Counted from the first letter of the stretch, positions 36,584 to 49,130 are shown. The stretch: 64,000 nucleotides of DNA from Scortum barcoo (GCA_023238725.1 CM041553.1:20754001-20818000); one strand, 5' to 3'. Numbers and translations are program-made. Notes: a model not told the origin generated them from the sequence alone.

Positions 36584-37864
36584 TGCTGCTTTGTGTTAAT
36601 GTTTCCCTCATTATCTTGCTTTGATCTAATATTTCATAGGATCTGTAAAATCTTAATTCTGATTTTATCTAGAGGGATTACTGAAAGACTCTAAATCAGC
36701 TAATACCGCTCAAGGAAGGAAGTGTGACTGGGGCTGTAGGAGAGGCACTCAGCATGTAAAGAGTTCGAATAGGTGGTTTTAGTCTTTCTAAAAAGTGGAT
36801 TAAACTACAGTAGGTGTCTGTCTGCTCTAATGTAAGTTGTAATTGTTGGCATGTCCGGCTAACTAGCTTATAAGTTGCTGTACATTATCAAGCGTTACTC
36901 CCTTGAGTGATCACATCATCACCCACCCACCTTTGTTTGTGACTTTACATCATGTTTTAAAATGTTTGATTAAAACTCCAGCTGCTCTTATACCCTGGTT
37001 CCTGAGGCAGCTTGCTAATTGTAGAGAGAGGAGAAAGTGTGCAGGGATTTTGCCGCTCCCTGTCAAAACTTCAAATAGTTGGGTGATTCTCATCAAAGCG
37101 GTGTTTGGGACAGCCCTACACCTACATGGATCATTAGCTGGTGAGAAAGTTGACTTTTTGCCTGCTTTAGCTTCAGTTGTTTTTTTAGGAATATATGGTG
37201 TATGTAGGCATCTAGGGCATTTCTAATGAATTCTCATTTTAATGAAAGAGTCCAAAAAGTACATTGGATCCAACTAGATCCAAGTAAACATCAGCTTTGA
37301 GAGTGGTCACCGCTATTTCAGCTGACAAAAAAAAACAAAAAAAAAACAAGAACAGCAAGATATGAAGCCTGTCTACCTCTTTCTGAAATGAAGTATACAT
37401 TATTTGAAAAATAACCCAAAAACTTTAGTGGTAAATCTGCAAGAACAGAAAGCTTGACAGGCACAGCAGTAGCTGAGGGCATAGGGCTTTAGCAAACAGT
37501 CAACTGGCCCTTTGTTTTATTTGAATCTTTCTAAAGATAGACATTTGCCATTTAGACTTGTGCAATATGTTTCGAGACACCAGCATACATTGTATTTCTA
37601 ACAGACGATCGTGGTTTAGCGGCAGCTCTTCCTCCCACTCTGCCCTTTCCCTGACACAAACAATGACATGATGAGCTCTTATTAGCGAATCTGTGCCGTG
37701 TAATGGCCTCAGCTGTGTTCATCACAGGCAAAAAACAACAAGTGCTTCATTATACTGTAGACCACCAGACCACACTCACTGCTAATATACAGTTGTAATC
37801 TCCACTTTTTACAGCCAAATGTTTTTTTCATAAATCACCATCTTTATTCCTTCCCCTTACTGTA
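36582..37864. other. No gene seen
   Basis: A 107-codon plus frame at 36,903-37,226 (His/Leu/Val-rich) has no recognised family and no splice context. The remaining frames are shorter. Interrupted A-runs lie near 37,327-37,345. Confidence 0.45.
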
Positions 37865-38135
37865 CACTTCACACAGAGAAAATTACCTACGGTGGGTGGT
37901 GATTGTGCAAAATGGATGTGAATGTCTCAATTGTGAGCGCAGCTGTGCTCCTTGATTGATATAGATGTGTAGGCTGCATACATGGGGATTGCAATTTTCA
38001 CCCCGTCTTCGCTGTAAGGGGAGATTTTCAATCACAGTTTCCAATCAGCAGTGCAGTCACTGATACTATTGCTATTGTCCTGGCTATCTGAAACCTAAAG
38101 GTCTAGGCCTCATTAAAATGACAATGAACGCTGTA
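37865..38135. promoter_or_regulatory. Candidate conserved non-coding element
   Basis: Repeat-free, high-complexity block with CTTGATTGATATAGATG (about 37,952-37,968), TTTTCAATCACAGTTTCCAA and CATTAAAATGACAATGAACG. Together these form clustered TGATTGAT (PBX/MEIS/HOX-like) and ATTA cores. There is no sizeable open frame. The inference is from motif density and composition only. Confidence 0.28.
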
Positions 38136-38534
38136 ATACATCCTTAAAAATGAGTTTCTCTCTTTTGTCGCTGCCGTCATTTTCTCTTCAGTGGAAATTG
38201 TTTATATATTAATCCATCCGTGCATGTTTGTTGCATGTACGTGTCAATGACCTGAGGTGGTAATTGAAGGACTTAGCTACATGGGCAGTGCTGTTAATGA
38301 ATCTTAAGATCACCTCTGAGAAACATGACAGCCATCAAACATGACATTAGTTCAGGTGTGCATCCGCTGTGAATAAAAGGCTTTGAAGTGTGTGATTCTT
38401 GTAGATTTGACTTGTCTTGTGCATTACTGAAAGACACCTTGCATCTGCCTAATTACATTATCTACAGCTGAAGGATCTCTTTGTTTCGCACCACATCTTT
38501 CGGGTGCCTAAAACTATCAGGTGTGGAATAACTT
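38136..38534. other. No gene seen; possibly continuing regulatory-like sequence
   Basis: Unique sequence with scattered homeodomain-type cores, such as GTTAATGAATCTTAAG; no coding potential. Confidence 0.4.
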
Positions 38535-38715
38535 CACAAGTGCTGCAACTAATGATCATCTTCAGATCAATCTGGCAATTACTTTTCAAATGTATCTCTC
38601 AATTATTTAATCTATTATATACAAAGTTAAATAAATGCCCATCAGAGCTCAAGCAGAACTCCTGAAATTGGTTTTGTGATTCCATTATTAGTTGTCAATT
38701 TCAAGATTAAAAAAC
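38535..38715 (+). repeat. hAT-like element, partial plus copy
   Basis: GTGCTGCAACTAATGATCAT, CAATCTGGCAATTAC and AATAAATGCCCATCAGAGCT are the first half of the element whose minus copies lie at 6.9, 22.7 and 33.4 kb. It ends before the second half, which reappears in the next copy 40 bp downstream. Confidence 0.65.
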
Positions 38716-38754
38716 ACACAAAGGCCATGCTCTGATCTTTGCTGACGTATATCA

Positions 38755-39035
38755 TTAGGGCAGCAACAATTTTTTTTTCATTATTGATCAGTGTGCCAAT
38801 TATTTTCTCAATTACTCAAGTCACCAAGTGTCCAAAAATGTTCATTATAATTGCTCAGAACCAGAGCTGATGCCTTTAAATGTCTTCTTTTGTCAGACCA
38901 TCAGTCTGAAACCCAAAGATATTGAGTTTATGATGATATATGACAAAGAAAAGCTGCATCACTACTTTGGAAAAAATCCTTGCAAAACTACTGAAAGAAC
39001 TGATCACCAAATTTTCTGTTGATTAATGAATATAT
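38755..39035 (+). repeat. hAT-like element, near-complete plus copy
   Basis: Starts AGGGCAGCAACAATTTTTTT (close to the usual AGGGCTGCAAC end), then CATTATTGATCAG, CAATTATTTTCTCAATTACT, TTTAAATGTCTTCTTTTGTC, AACCCAAAGATATTGAG, ACTTTGGAAAAAATCC and TCTGTTGATTAATGAATATA. The terminal 'gttgcagccc' end is not recognisable. The 64-codon frame here (38,828-39,022) is a translation of the repeat. Confidence 0.8.
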
Positions 39036-40559
39036 GACAAATTTTATCTTCACAGGAGAGTCCAGTGAAAACCAAGTTTGGTACACCTTTAATGGATCAG
39101 CTTGCTGGAAGCACAAAGATGTTTATATGACGTATATTTGGTTTACTGAGTGTTAGAAATTATATATGACTGAATTAGCAGCTCTGACATGCAGGAGTCA
39201 CATTTATTTACTCATTTGAGGTTGCTTCGTCCCATCCAGCATAGCACAAACAGAAAATAATTTACTGCAGTGTCCTTAACTGTACAATGTATCTGTTGTT
39301 GCAGAGGATAGAGTAGTAAATTGCAGAGGACAGATTTTGTTATGCGTGTTTGTGAATAGCTTGTATGGGTCTGTATGGGTCTGTATTTGTATGTTGTTTT
39401 TATTAACCGCGTATGGAGATAAAAGCAAAAACACATCTACACAATTTCCCATGCCTGAGTTACAGTCCCCGTCCGATATCATATTCTGAAGAACACGGGC
39501 GAGAGAGGGCGAACAAAGTGAAAACTCACCATTATCTGAATACATCAGCATCACAGTGTCATCACTGCTGCAACAGAGGAGTAATTAAAGAGTACTGACT
39601 GGTGACGCATCACGACTCAGCGGAAATTACACCTTGAGGTGAATAAATCTTTTCTCTGTCAGATGCATCCGGCTATGCGAGAGGACTATAGGTTTGTAGG
39701 AAAAACATAAATTGAAACAGAACGTTTCATCAGAGAGGCCGCACTTTTCTGATAGACTGTATAATCGTGAAATGGAAGCCAACAAATTGTTCAGGACAGA
39801 GTTTAAGGGCACGGGTAGCCACCATAACCACAGGAAAAAAGCAAACACAAGACCATGTGGGCAATCACTGTCATTTTAAATGCTCTCCCTGCTTTTAAGA
39901 GCCTGTGTTATATTGTCAAGCCATAAACGAAATAGCAAGAATCCTTTACTTCAGCTTTTAGATTGTGGAGAAAACCAACAGTTCATATAAAAGGCTGTAA
40001 ATCTGTCCGCTTGTCTTTATGTAGGTAACATCTTTTTCTAATGGGTGTAATAGACCATGCTCAGTTCTGCAGAGACTGCTTCCAGGAAACTGCAAAAGGT
40101 ATACTGATTTCAACACATTGTATCAAAGTCTATAAATTTACCAGGCTGTGTTTTCACAAAGACGCTGAAGCTTAAGACAACAGTGGAAATGTCACAGTCA
40201 GGAAGAGGCTCTAAACAGATTCAAAAATAATGTTGGCTGGAGGAAAAAAAAAAGTTTCAATCTAATTTCTAATCATATGCAGTCAGTCAGTTTTGATTTT
40301 TTAGAAAAACAGCATTAAAGATATGTGAAAAAGGGCATGAAGAGTGAAAACTTTTCACAAGAATCTGGTAATAATGAAGTCTGCAACTACATTATTCTCC
40401 ATACTGATTGATCTGCTGATCATTTCCTTGGTTAGTCCAATACTTGCTTGGTTGGTAAACCACAAACCTATTCAATTTTCTATTACATAAGATGAAGTAA
40501 AGCAGCTAATCCTTTATCTTGCTATAATCAATTGTTGAATGGCAATATGCAAATAATGT
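39036..40559. other. No gene seen
   Basis: Includes a small tandem GTATGGGTCT duplication near 39,363-39,382. The 92-codon minus frame at 39,276-39,554 has no domain. Confidence 0.45.
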
Positions 40560-40890
40560 GGCAATGAAATGGTCCACTCTGCAGCTCTCCTCGGTATCCC
40601 AGAACTTATAGTGAGTTTCAGCTCACTGTTTAGCTGTCTGGCCCACAACTTACATTGGAGCTTTTAGCAGCTAAAGCACCAGATATTTCCCCAGGAGACC
40701 AAAAACAGAGCTAAAGGAGAGAGAATATTTAACATAAATTCCTCAAGTGATCAGAAAAACGGCTCAAAATGAATGATACTGTTCCTCTATAACTACTGGA
40801 TTTATACACAGGCAACTGTTTGCTAATAAGCTCACTACATTAACTTAAAAAAGTGTTGATATTTCAAAAGTTCACTCGCTTCAGCTGCCC
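40560..40890 (+). repeat. 'gagaccaaaaacagagcta' family, longest copy
   Basis: CACTGTTTAGCTGTCTGGCC, CACAACTTACATTGGAGC, TTTTAGCAGCTAAAGCACCA, GATATTTCCCCAGGAG, GAGACCAAAAACAGAGCTAA, CAGGCAACTGTTTGCTAATA and then AGTGTTGATATTTCAAAAG follow the teleost consensus order as I remember it. Non-coding. Three other fragments of the family lie in this window. Confidence 0.75.
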
Positions 40891-41404
40891 ACAAGTGTTG
40901 TTTCATGTCTTCTCAGATCGTCTCAGAGCTTCTGACATCTGTCACACATCAAACATGCATTATCCAATATGACGTTTTTGTTTTTTCCATAAACAGACCT
41001 GCAGCAAACTTGCAAATATCACTCAGGTGTGTTTTATACAGTCGTAGCTTCTAGCAATGAAGCAACATTTTAAAAAACAATATGTATCTGCACTTTGAGA
41101 TACTTACAACTGAAAAGTGGCTTTTTATGGGCAGCTTCAAACCTAGTGCATATAAAGGTGATAGCAGACTAATCATTTATGCTCCTTTTCTCCCTGAAGT
41201 GAATGCGGAAACAGACCAAACTATTTTGATGCAATCTGATGAATTGGTGCAGATAAAAATCAAATTTGCTGATACAAACAGATGAGATGTCGCCACGTTC
41301 GCTGACACTGAAAGTTGTTTTCTCGCTGCCGGAATCAAGCCTCTTAAACAGACCCTCTGTGGCTTAGAGACAACAAAATTTGAATATCTACAGCCTATTC
41401 ATCT
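40891..41404. other. No gene seen
   Basis: A 67-codon plus frame at 41,082-41,285 has no recognised features. Confidence 0.45.
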
Positions 41405-41700
41405 CAAAAGCTGATCTCAATGCGCCTCCCATGTGTTTCTTATCTGAAGGGCTTTTTAAACTGGCATATCCCCGAATACACAAACCCACCAGTCTGCAAT
41501 AAGCCAAAGCTGCAGTCATGGCATTGCTGCACCCAGAATTCTTGCACCACTTGTTCAGACTGGAGTAGTAATTCCCATCTTGGCATCTGCTCTGCCTCTC
41601 AGTCGATGAATGGGACATGCATATGTGGCGAATCCAGCCCACTCCAGGGTCTTTGTAGTATGTGGGTACGGGCATGAATGTCTTAGCCGTGGCATCTTTC
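41405..41700. promoter_or_regulatory. Candidate conserved non-coding element
   Basis: High-complexity block without repeat similarity, with ACTGGAGTAGTAATTCCCAT near 41,561-41,580 and a palindromic ATGCATATG near 41,617. Frames are open on both strands across the same bases (plus 41,420-41,677, minus 41,388-41,675), neither with a protein family. Similar-looking sequence resumes at 41,820-42,110. Confidence 0.27.
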
Positions 41701-44700
41701 CATGGCAGTAGATTTTAATGTTTCCACTGAGGGGAGTAATCGCAGACAGGCATGGCCAGACTGGCGGTAAACACACACACACAGCACTCATACCTTAATG
41801 GGCACACACTCTTGCCCACTTCACACTGAGAGGGGCCATAATGACAGTACTAATGGTATCTGCTATCAAAGGCACGAGCATTAGCCATGAAGGGCAGCAA
41901 ATTTGAACATCACAGACACAGACAGTTTGTTAACTGGGATGTTTAGATGAGCTGAGCAAACAAACTCACAGCTATTAATAATGTCAGAGAGGCATAAAGG
42001 GAATTGTGGTAATGATGCAACAGGAATGATGTAGAGTCGCTGGCCAATTTTCATGCAAAACAACAGGAATAGGCTGACAAATAAACAGATTTTCAATCAT
42101 GTCTGCGTCTTTAAAACTGATTGATGGTGTGACATTTCCACATCAACGTGCCAAGCGAAAGCCGTAATTTGTTGTGCCGCAGAGATGGGATGAATCATGC
42201 TTTTTTTTTTCCATCCCCATGAGCTATGTACGTGCAAGTTTTATTTCTTGGTGTTGAGAAGAACAGCATGATAAAGTTCAAGTCTGTGGTAACATACAAC
42301 AAAAGGGCATAATATAAAGTACTCCACTCTCAGCCGTCATACACTCAAGTTCAGCTCAGACTCTGGAGTGTGACGGTGTTCACCATGTTCCCTTTGCTCC
42401 TGAGATTGTTTTTGTCAAGTATCTTGCGAGAGCAGCGTAATCAGAGAAGTTTCATGAGTTGCATCTGAGGATTAGCTCAAACCCGAAGAGAGCGAGGGTT
42501 AAAACAGCTCAAATTAAAAAAAGGAAAACTTTGATCCTCGGTAAGGAGGGTTACACGAAAGAGTTTCCGAGAATAATTGTGTTTGCCTAACGCTGCCTTA
42601 CTTATGAAAGAAAGTGTAGAACTTCTCCCACCTGTCCTCTGGGAGGAAATCAGAGGCAGAAGTTTGCCAAAAGGTATTATTGTCTTTGGAAGAGGTAGAG
42701 AAGACATTTGCATTATTCATCACATCTGGTCAACTTCAAAGGCTAGATGTAAGCTACAGTAAGGTATCACTGCGCGTTATCACCACAGAGACCCTCCATA
42801 GGTTTTTGTTCTCCGGGAGCAGCTTTACAAGATGTTGTCTTAGGAATTACAGATCAGAGCTTAGAGCCGAGAGAGAGAGAGAGGAAGAACGACAGAGAGA
42901 GGGAGACAATGGAGTGCACTCTCTCTCAGGATTTCCTGATATGTGCTTTTCATTTTGATGTTTGACAGCAATTGTTGATTGTAAAGCTGCACTGACCTAA
43001 GGATGTACACCATGAAGTGTGATGCGTTTGGTTGAGCTGTACCTTGACCTTGACTTGAACTTGCACCGACACAAGAGTGAATCTGTGCTGTTAAATCACA
43101 TCAAATCACTGAGAAGCCAGGGAAATGAAACACGTGTTTCTGGTACATACAAAACAACAATTTCTATACGAAACATCACCATAATGTAGAAATTAAATTT
43201 TCATGAAGGCAACACAAACAAACACGAGTGAATGTGACACAGAACGGAGTAATTCCAAACAGGAGAAGGACTGCAACCAGCCAAGACACAACAAGGAGCT
43301 CGTACCTTTTGCCTCCACATAGTTTAATAATTCTATTTAAATTATTTATTCACTGAAGTTACAGAAAATAGGTGTTAGTGCTAAAATGAAAAGGAAACAC
43401 TCCACATTAAAAGTTGCTGGTAGCTTCTGGTGTAGTCTTTGAGCAGCACAGTGAATTAAATGATTGTTTCTTCAGTCTATCACCAGCTAACGTTGACTAA
43501 TGTGGTCACTGGAGATACAGTTGTTACATAAAACGTGCAATATTGAAATATGCATCATTACCTGGATATGGATATAAGTCTGATTGTGCAATAAACAGTT
43601 GCAGCTGAAAACAAGATAGTAAATTACAGAAATGCCAAAGATTTGTTTATGGTAATTTAGAAAGAGCTTTTTATTACATAGTTTTTCCAGCAGACAGCAT
43701 TCAGTGTATTGCAACTTGACAAGACAAAGTGAGCAGGACGTTTTACTAATTGCTTAATTAAATTTTGAGGGATTTGTATAACAAACATAACATGCAATAT
43801 TGTCTGATCATTCCCAAAAGGATTTCAGTATTGGCTGGGCTTTATAGTAAACTGTAAAGATCTAAAATGGTTCCAAAATTTGACTCAAACATGTGCCTGT
43901 GCAAAACGTACCCGAAATCAACGTGCATGCATTCATTTTATCAAACAGAGACCTGATTAAAAAGAGGGTAGCAAGACCCAGTCCAAAATATCCGTGATCC
44001 AAAATAGACATGAGGCTAATTAGATCTGATCCAAGATGCCGCCGACCCTCAAAGACCTAAACAGAGAGAGAACGCCAACTCTGGCAGCAGCATGATGCTC
44101 CACCAATTACTGAGCACAGTGGCAACACATTTAATCTTCCTTGCACTTCACAGTTCACAAATTATATCAAATCAAATTATACTCAGACTTGATCAATCCC
44201 GATTCAGGTCTTTGGCCAGGTTTCAGTCATAGTACGGAGCCTGAACAATGAAGATGTGACAGGTAAATACTTATAATGGCAGGGACAAGAGAGACGACAT
44301 GGATTCCTGTCAGGTTTTTCGATCTAGATGTTAGTTCGTTTCAGGCGACCATCAGTACGATTTTTTTTCTCTGTCGCAACGCAGGGAAAGAAAGTAGGCT
44401 GAAGTGAAGGAGAGATGGGGGAAAGATCAGGATGGGACACGTGGCAGCTCATCCTGCAGCTCGTTGAGAAGCAGAGAGAGAGAGAGAGAAAGGGATAGAG
44501 GGAGCTGCTGGGGGCAGTTTGTTAGACCGCAGAGACAGCCATCTGATTACTTTCTTCCTAAGCTAACGATGACTCTCACAACAGCAGGGGTACAACAAAT
44601 ATCTTACAGCCCCGGCGTTCCTACAAGGGCCTATTGTGCGCCCATAAATCAATAAACTACTACCAGACCACAACATTAACTGCTCTCTGTTTCTCAGGCT

Positions 44701-45199
44701 ACTGAATATATCATAAACCAAAATATGCACGGCAGATAAAGAAATCCAAAAAGGTGCATTGTGATATGTGTATTTCAGACGGCGGGATAGTGAGGAAGGC
44801 GACGAAACAAATGGACAGAAAAAAAATATATGGCTATAAGTTGAATTTAATTTCACAGGACATAAAGCTAGCCTTTATTAGTTTTTCTCTTGGACTGTGA
44901 AGCGTGCTCTAAAGCCATAGGCCATGGAATATGCTGTATGCCTTTGTAATTATTGAAAATCAAATCATAAACAATAACTACGCTTCCTTCCTCCCTCCTT
45001 TGCCATAAATTACACTCTAGGAGCTGTTTTGTCATTTTGTACATATCTTAATATGGCTCAGAAACCAACCACGAGAGCAACTTTCCCGCTCTCACAAATT
45101 GAAAAAGACTTTTCATTCTCTTCCCCTGTCATTAAGCTGACCCAGGAAGTTTGAAGAGAAACAAGCGGGGAGGGGAGTGGAAATAAACTTTTCTGATAT
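41701..45199. other. No gene seen; small GA repeats
   Basis: GA tracts lie near 42,868-42,883 and 44,473-44,488, and a T-run near 42,202. Overlapping frames of 60-97 codons on both strands have no recognisable domain. ACCTTGACCTTGACTTGAAC (43,041-43,060) contains tandem nuclear-receptor-like half sites. Confidence 0.45.
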
Positions 45200-45400
45200 C
45201 TGATGCAGACAGTGTAGATTAAGACTCAGCTTCATTAGTAGTAGGTCCCCTAACTGGGTTGTCTGCTGTAATTGCCGTAGCTGAATAAAACATTTAATGA
45301 GAGTGCCCAGCAGAACAGAAGTGACAAATAATATATGTATAGGCCGTCAGCAGCCCTGTTTGCATTAAGTACCGAGAGGTTTATGTGTCCCTGTCTCACA
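45200..45400. promoter_or_regulatory. Candidate conserved non-coding element
   Basis: Repeat-free block containing GTCTGCTGTAATTGCCGTAG, CATTTAATGAGAG and ATAATATATGTATAGGC with little coding potential. It is similar in character to the other candidate blocks and shares their uncertainty. Confidence 0.22.
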
Positions 45401-45841
45401 CGGTCACTAAAGTGTGATTACCAGAAAAAGAAATATATTTGAGTTGGTTTCTGCAACTAATGGTCAATTCTTAATGAGCTTTATTTAATATTTCAGAATC
45501 CATACTGCACGTTTGATTGATTACATGTGATAAACAGCACAATAGGCCATTTGATGTCAGATGACTGTGGGCGACACTGCCTCCATCATTTTGTTCTGTA
45601 GAAAAAGGGATATAAATCACTCCTGCAAACATGCTGAACATCAATCTTTCCCTGTCTTGTTGAATTCCTGAGAGGGAGGATAAAAAAATGGTTAAGTGGG
45701 AGAGTATTTTTTTTATAATGCAGGTGTATAACAGTCATCCATACTCCAACAAGCTCAGTCAGCCCATGACTTTTACTTGGTAAGTGGGGAGTGAATGGTG
45801 CTTTCAACCTCAGAGGCAATTTTTTAAACCTTAAACCCTTT

Positions 45842-45864
45842 AAAAAAAAAAAAAAAAAAAAAAA
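45842..45864. repeat. A-homopolymer (23 bp)
   Basis: Uninterrupted A-run. The poly-Phe segment of the minus frame 45,586-45,972 is its translation. No retroposon body was recognised upstream. Confidence 0.95.
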
Positions 45865-47264
45865 TGCGAGTGTAAGACAAGATACCGTAGGTGTGAAGAA
45901 ACCTGGAAAGGGGTTTAGAAAGGCTGATTTCTCTGAGCCAATACTTTGGTAACACATTAAACACACACGCACACCTGAACTGTCTGATATCTCTTTACAA
46001 ATTGTTAGAGCGAGACCTAACGTATCATTTGAATGACTAGATAGCTTTTAAATGCCTTAGTATGAGTATGTGCATCATTTAAACAGTAAAACAGCTCCTC
46101 GTGGATCTGTGTGTTGGCTGCAGCAATCTCATTATGGTTTAGTGTGTTAATTAAGATCTCGCTTGGGAGTGACATTTCCATGCACGCCTCTCTCTCTCTC
46201 TCTCTCTGTCTCTTGATGGGGCTGGCGAGATGGGGAAGTCAACACCTCCATCGCTGAGGAGGCAGAGAGTAATGGGAGATGACACTGGAGGAGATGAAGG
46301 TCTTGGTGCAGCCGTAATAGACGACTCGGTGCATATACAAAACATGTGGAGTCATATATTTCAATTTCGAGCACCAGATTGGGACGAACGCTGAGATTCA
46401 CAACATGTCTATTTTTGTTAAGTGTGCATCTGCTCTGTCATGCGTGCATGTAAAAAGGCTTTTATCTTCTTGGTCAGTAATAGGTTTTCCATTATTTATA
46501 AAAACATTTCAACAGTTATTGATCGTGAGCGTCTTAAGATTGTGTTTTTAAAAGAGCAATGTCCCTGTTCTTACTGTGGATGTAATGTCAATCTTGAACG
46601 TTACCTGTGATGCAAAGAACTGTGGACCCTGAGATCTATTTTTCTGCTTATGGTAAAGATATGATAGTATTTATATTGAAAGAACAATTTGTCGAGGCTA
46701 CATTATGAGGTCCTGGATGCCACGCAGCTACACACACTCAGCCAGCATTACAAACAAACAATGACAGACCAAATGACCATGTGGTGCTCCATAATCTCAT
46801 TATACCTGATTGAATCTCCATGTCATTGAAATATTCATATAAATATTAAAAAAAAAAAAAAACACACAAGATACTGTAGATAAATACACAATGGTTATGC
46901 CTCTCTACCTCTGATGTTCGGTATACTGAAGAGGCAGATACCTTCCAGGTAAAGCTGACTGAGTGCAAGTGGGAAAAGCTAGAAAGTTCTGCCTTTGCTG
47001 CACATAAAAAACACAAAATCACACATCTATCAGTCTGTCCGACCTGCTGTGAAATGTTTGTCAACACATAGGCTGTGATATAGCGGGGTTTCTACAGTTT
47101 GCTTGAAGGGCGGCCTCACGTCAGGCAGCTTAAAGCAGCTTGACGCCAAACACTTCTATAAAGCGCTGTTTTGGTATCTGGTAGAGTGGAAAAAGGTACA
47201 AAATGGGTCATAACAACTTTTAGTTATTAAGATTATGTTAATCATTTAAAAACCAAGACGGTTC
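45865..47264. other. No gene seen; (CT)n at about 46,188-46,206
   Basis: Short CT tract and an A14 run near 46,848. Frames are under 85 codons and featureless. Confidence 0.45.
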
Positions 47265-47855
47265 TGTGAATCTGTTGCTAACATGCTCAAATAACTACAT
47301 CATGCTGGTGTTAAGCAATGTTCACCATCTTAGGCAGGGCACAAAATTAGGCCCAGCCACCACCCAGATGACAGTAAAATATACAGTAGATTTGTTTCAC
47401 TCAAAAAGTCAATTTTGCTAGAAACATTTGCAAATTAACACTAAATACAAAGTATTAATTAATCTTTAATGTAAAATAAACTTGGTACTTGGTAAAAAGG
47501 TACTTGACAAAATACTTGCTACATTCTCTGGGGGCCAATAATGTATGTGCAATATTTCTGGACCGAAGAATAGCCCACTAACATCACCATTTCTGGAGCC
47601 ACACTGCTGGCGTGGCTAAAAGACGTCCTGAAAAATATCCTGTTCATGCAGAAAGGAAGGTGATTGGACATAAATGTCAACATCCATGTCAAGATATTTT
47701 ACTGAATAAATTTTAACCTGCTGATGAAAGATGAAAAGCCAGCAACTAAACAAAGTCATGAGGATTTATCCTTTCAGATACTCCTTTTAGAGTATCGCAG
47801 TTTATGACAGAAGTTTTCAATATAATTTTCTGTCTGGGCCAAAGTGGTGGAATAA
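47265..47855 (-). repeat. Old inverted copy of the 5.1 kb repeat family
   Basis: Read on the minus strand, landmarks run in family order: CCACCACTTTGGCCCAGACA (about 47,850), AAGGATAAATCCTCATGACT, GGCTTTTCATC, ATATTGCACATACATTATTG, GCCCCCAGAGAATG, GTATTTAGTGTTAATTTGCA and AAGATGGTGAACATTGC, with CATGTTAGCAAC near 47,275. It is strongly diverged, with indels, so the insertion is old. It contains the 'ggtccagac' 5' segment missing from the 5.1 kb copy. Confidence 0.6.
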
Positions 47856-48309
47856 CCAACTGAACAACAGACATTTCCAATCTCCTGCAGTTTCCAAGAA
47901 GAAAATTACAGTTCTTTGGCGGGGCTGTAAACGTGGGCTGATAAAGCTGTCAGTTACTTAATTAATTTATTATGACAATATTTTGATGTCATATTCTAAT
48001 CCTAATTTCATTATTTTCACATTCATATTCTTTCAGTTCCTGTTTTAATTACACTTTCCAAGAATATCTCCTTAGACAGCCTACATGTGTGCCGAGTAAG
48101 ATTTAAATAATAAATAGGCCCCTGTCTAAAAGTCACAGCCTTGCTGCACCATCACCCTGCACCACCTACACCATGAGCTCAATTTCAGATTTTCATTGCA
48201 GGGCAGAGATAAGTAACTGCATCAGCCCATGTTGATGTACAGTTGTTCCCCACCTCCATAATAGACATTGTCTGCTTGCCTTCCAATCTGCCCGCCCCCA
48301 AAACGTTCA
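47856..48309. other. No gene seen
   Basis: AT-rich then mixed unique sequence; nothing recognised. Confidence 0.45.
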
Positions 48310-49130
48310 ATCACCTCCCACCGCCTTGTTCAGCCCGTGACAGAGTGTGCTGATAGCCGGATAGCCTTCCGTTCACACAGGGCTGATAATTCCACCTGCA
48401 CCTGCATGCCACCAAATTGATTCGTCTCTCTCTGACTGTCCCTTTGGTACAGCTTGGCTGTATGATTGAGGTGCTCCCTAATGAATTCACAGAGGCCAGG
48501 TGCTGATATTGTATTAAATGAAGGCAGAGAGAGCCATCTATAAAACAGGAGGGCACAGACAGTTAAGCAGTGCTCCTGAGGGGACAGGGCTGGATGAAAT
48601 GCAGAGGTAAATATAATATCCACCAGCTGATTCGTCTGCGCATCTTGTGTCACATCGACACCACTTTCACCAGTGTTTGCCATTTATCATTTTATGGAAA
48701 TGACCCAACAAATATTGCATACCTGAGCTTCACCTTTAACAAGATTGCAGAATCAAATGGTCATTACCAAATGACTTTATCAGGGGAAGGAAGTAGGTGA
48801 GACGTCTGTATTATGAGGCCCGACACAAAGGATCCTGTTTTACATAAAGCTGCCGTGATGGACACAATGTCACCCTTGCTGTTCAGAATTAATGGTAAGA
48901 TGAAATGAGCTGTCTGTCTGGGGACATGCCATGCAGGAGATGGCTGTCATTAAGATGAGAGGGCAGGAAGGCTCTTTCCTGCTCATCTGTCCGACATTGT
49001 AATATGTGCTGACACGTTTATTGCTGTGTCCCATCCTTGAACGAGGGGCAATTACTGTGGCAATGCTGATAGTCAGTCAGGCCATGCCAAAGGAAGTTTA
49101 TCACACAAGAGGGTGGGGCGGTGGGGGATT
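48310..49130. promoter_or_regulatory. Candidate cluster of conserved non-coding elements
   Basis: About 800 bp of repeat-free, high-complexity DNA. It has TCCCTAATGAATTCACAG (about 48,476-48,493), CAGAATTAATGGTAAGATG, ATGGCTGTCATTAAGATGAG and GGGGCAATTACTGTGGCAAT, a dense set of ATTA/TAAT cores in balanced GC sequence. A 117-codon minus frame (48,330-48,683) is open but has no recognisable domain. Homology to regulatory sequence is inferred, not shown. Confidence 0.32.

Noticed and set aside
48330..48683. 117-codon minus-strand open frame
   Set aside because: No recognisable domain and no splice or start context. The underlying sequence looks more like constrained non-coding DNA.
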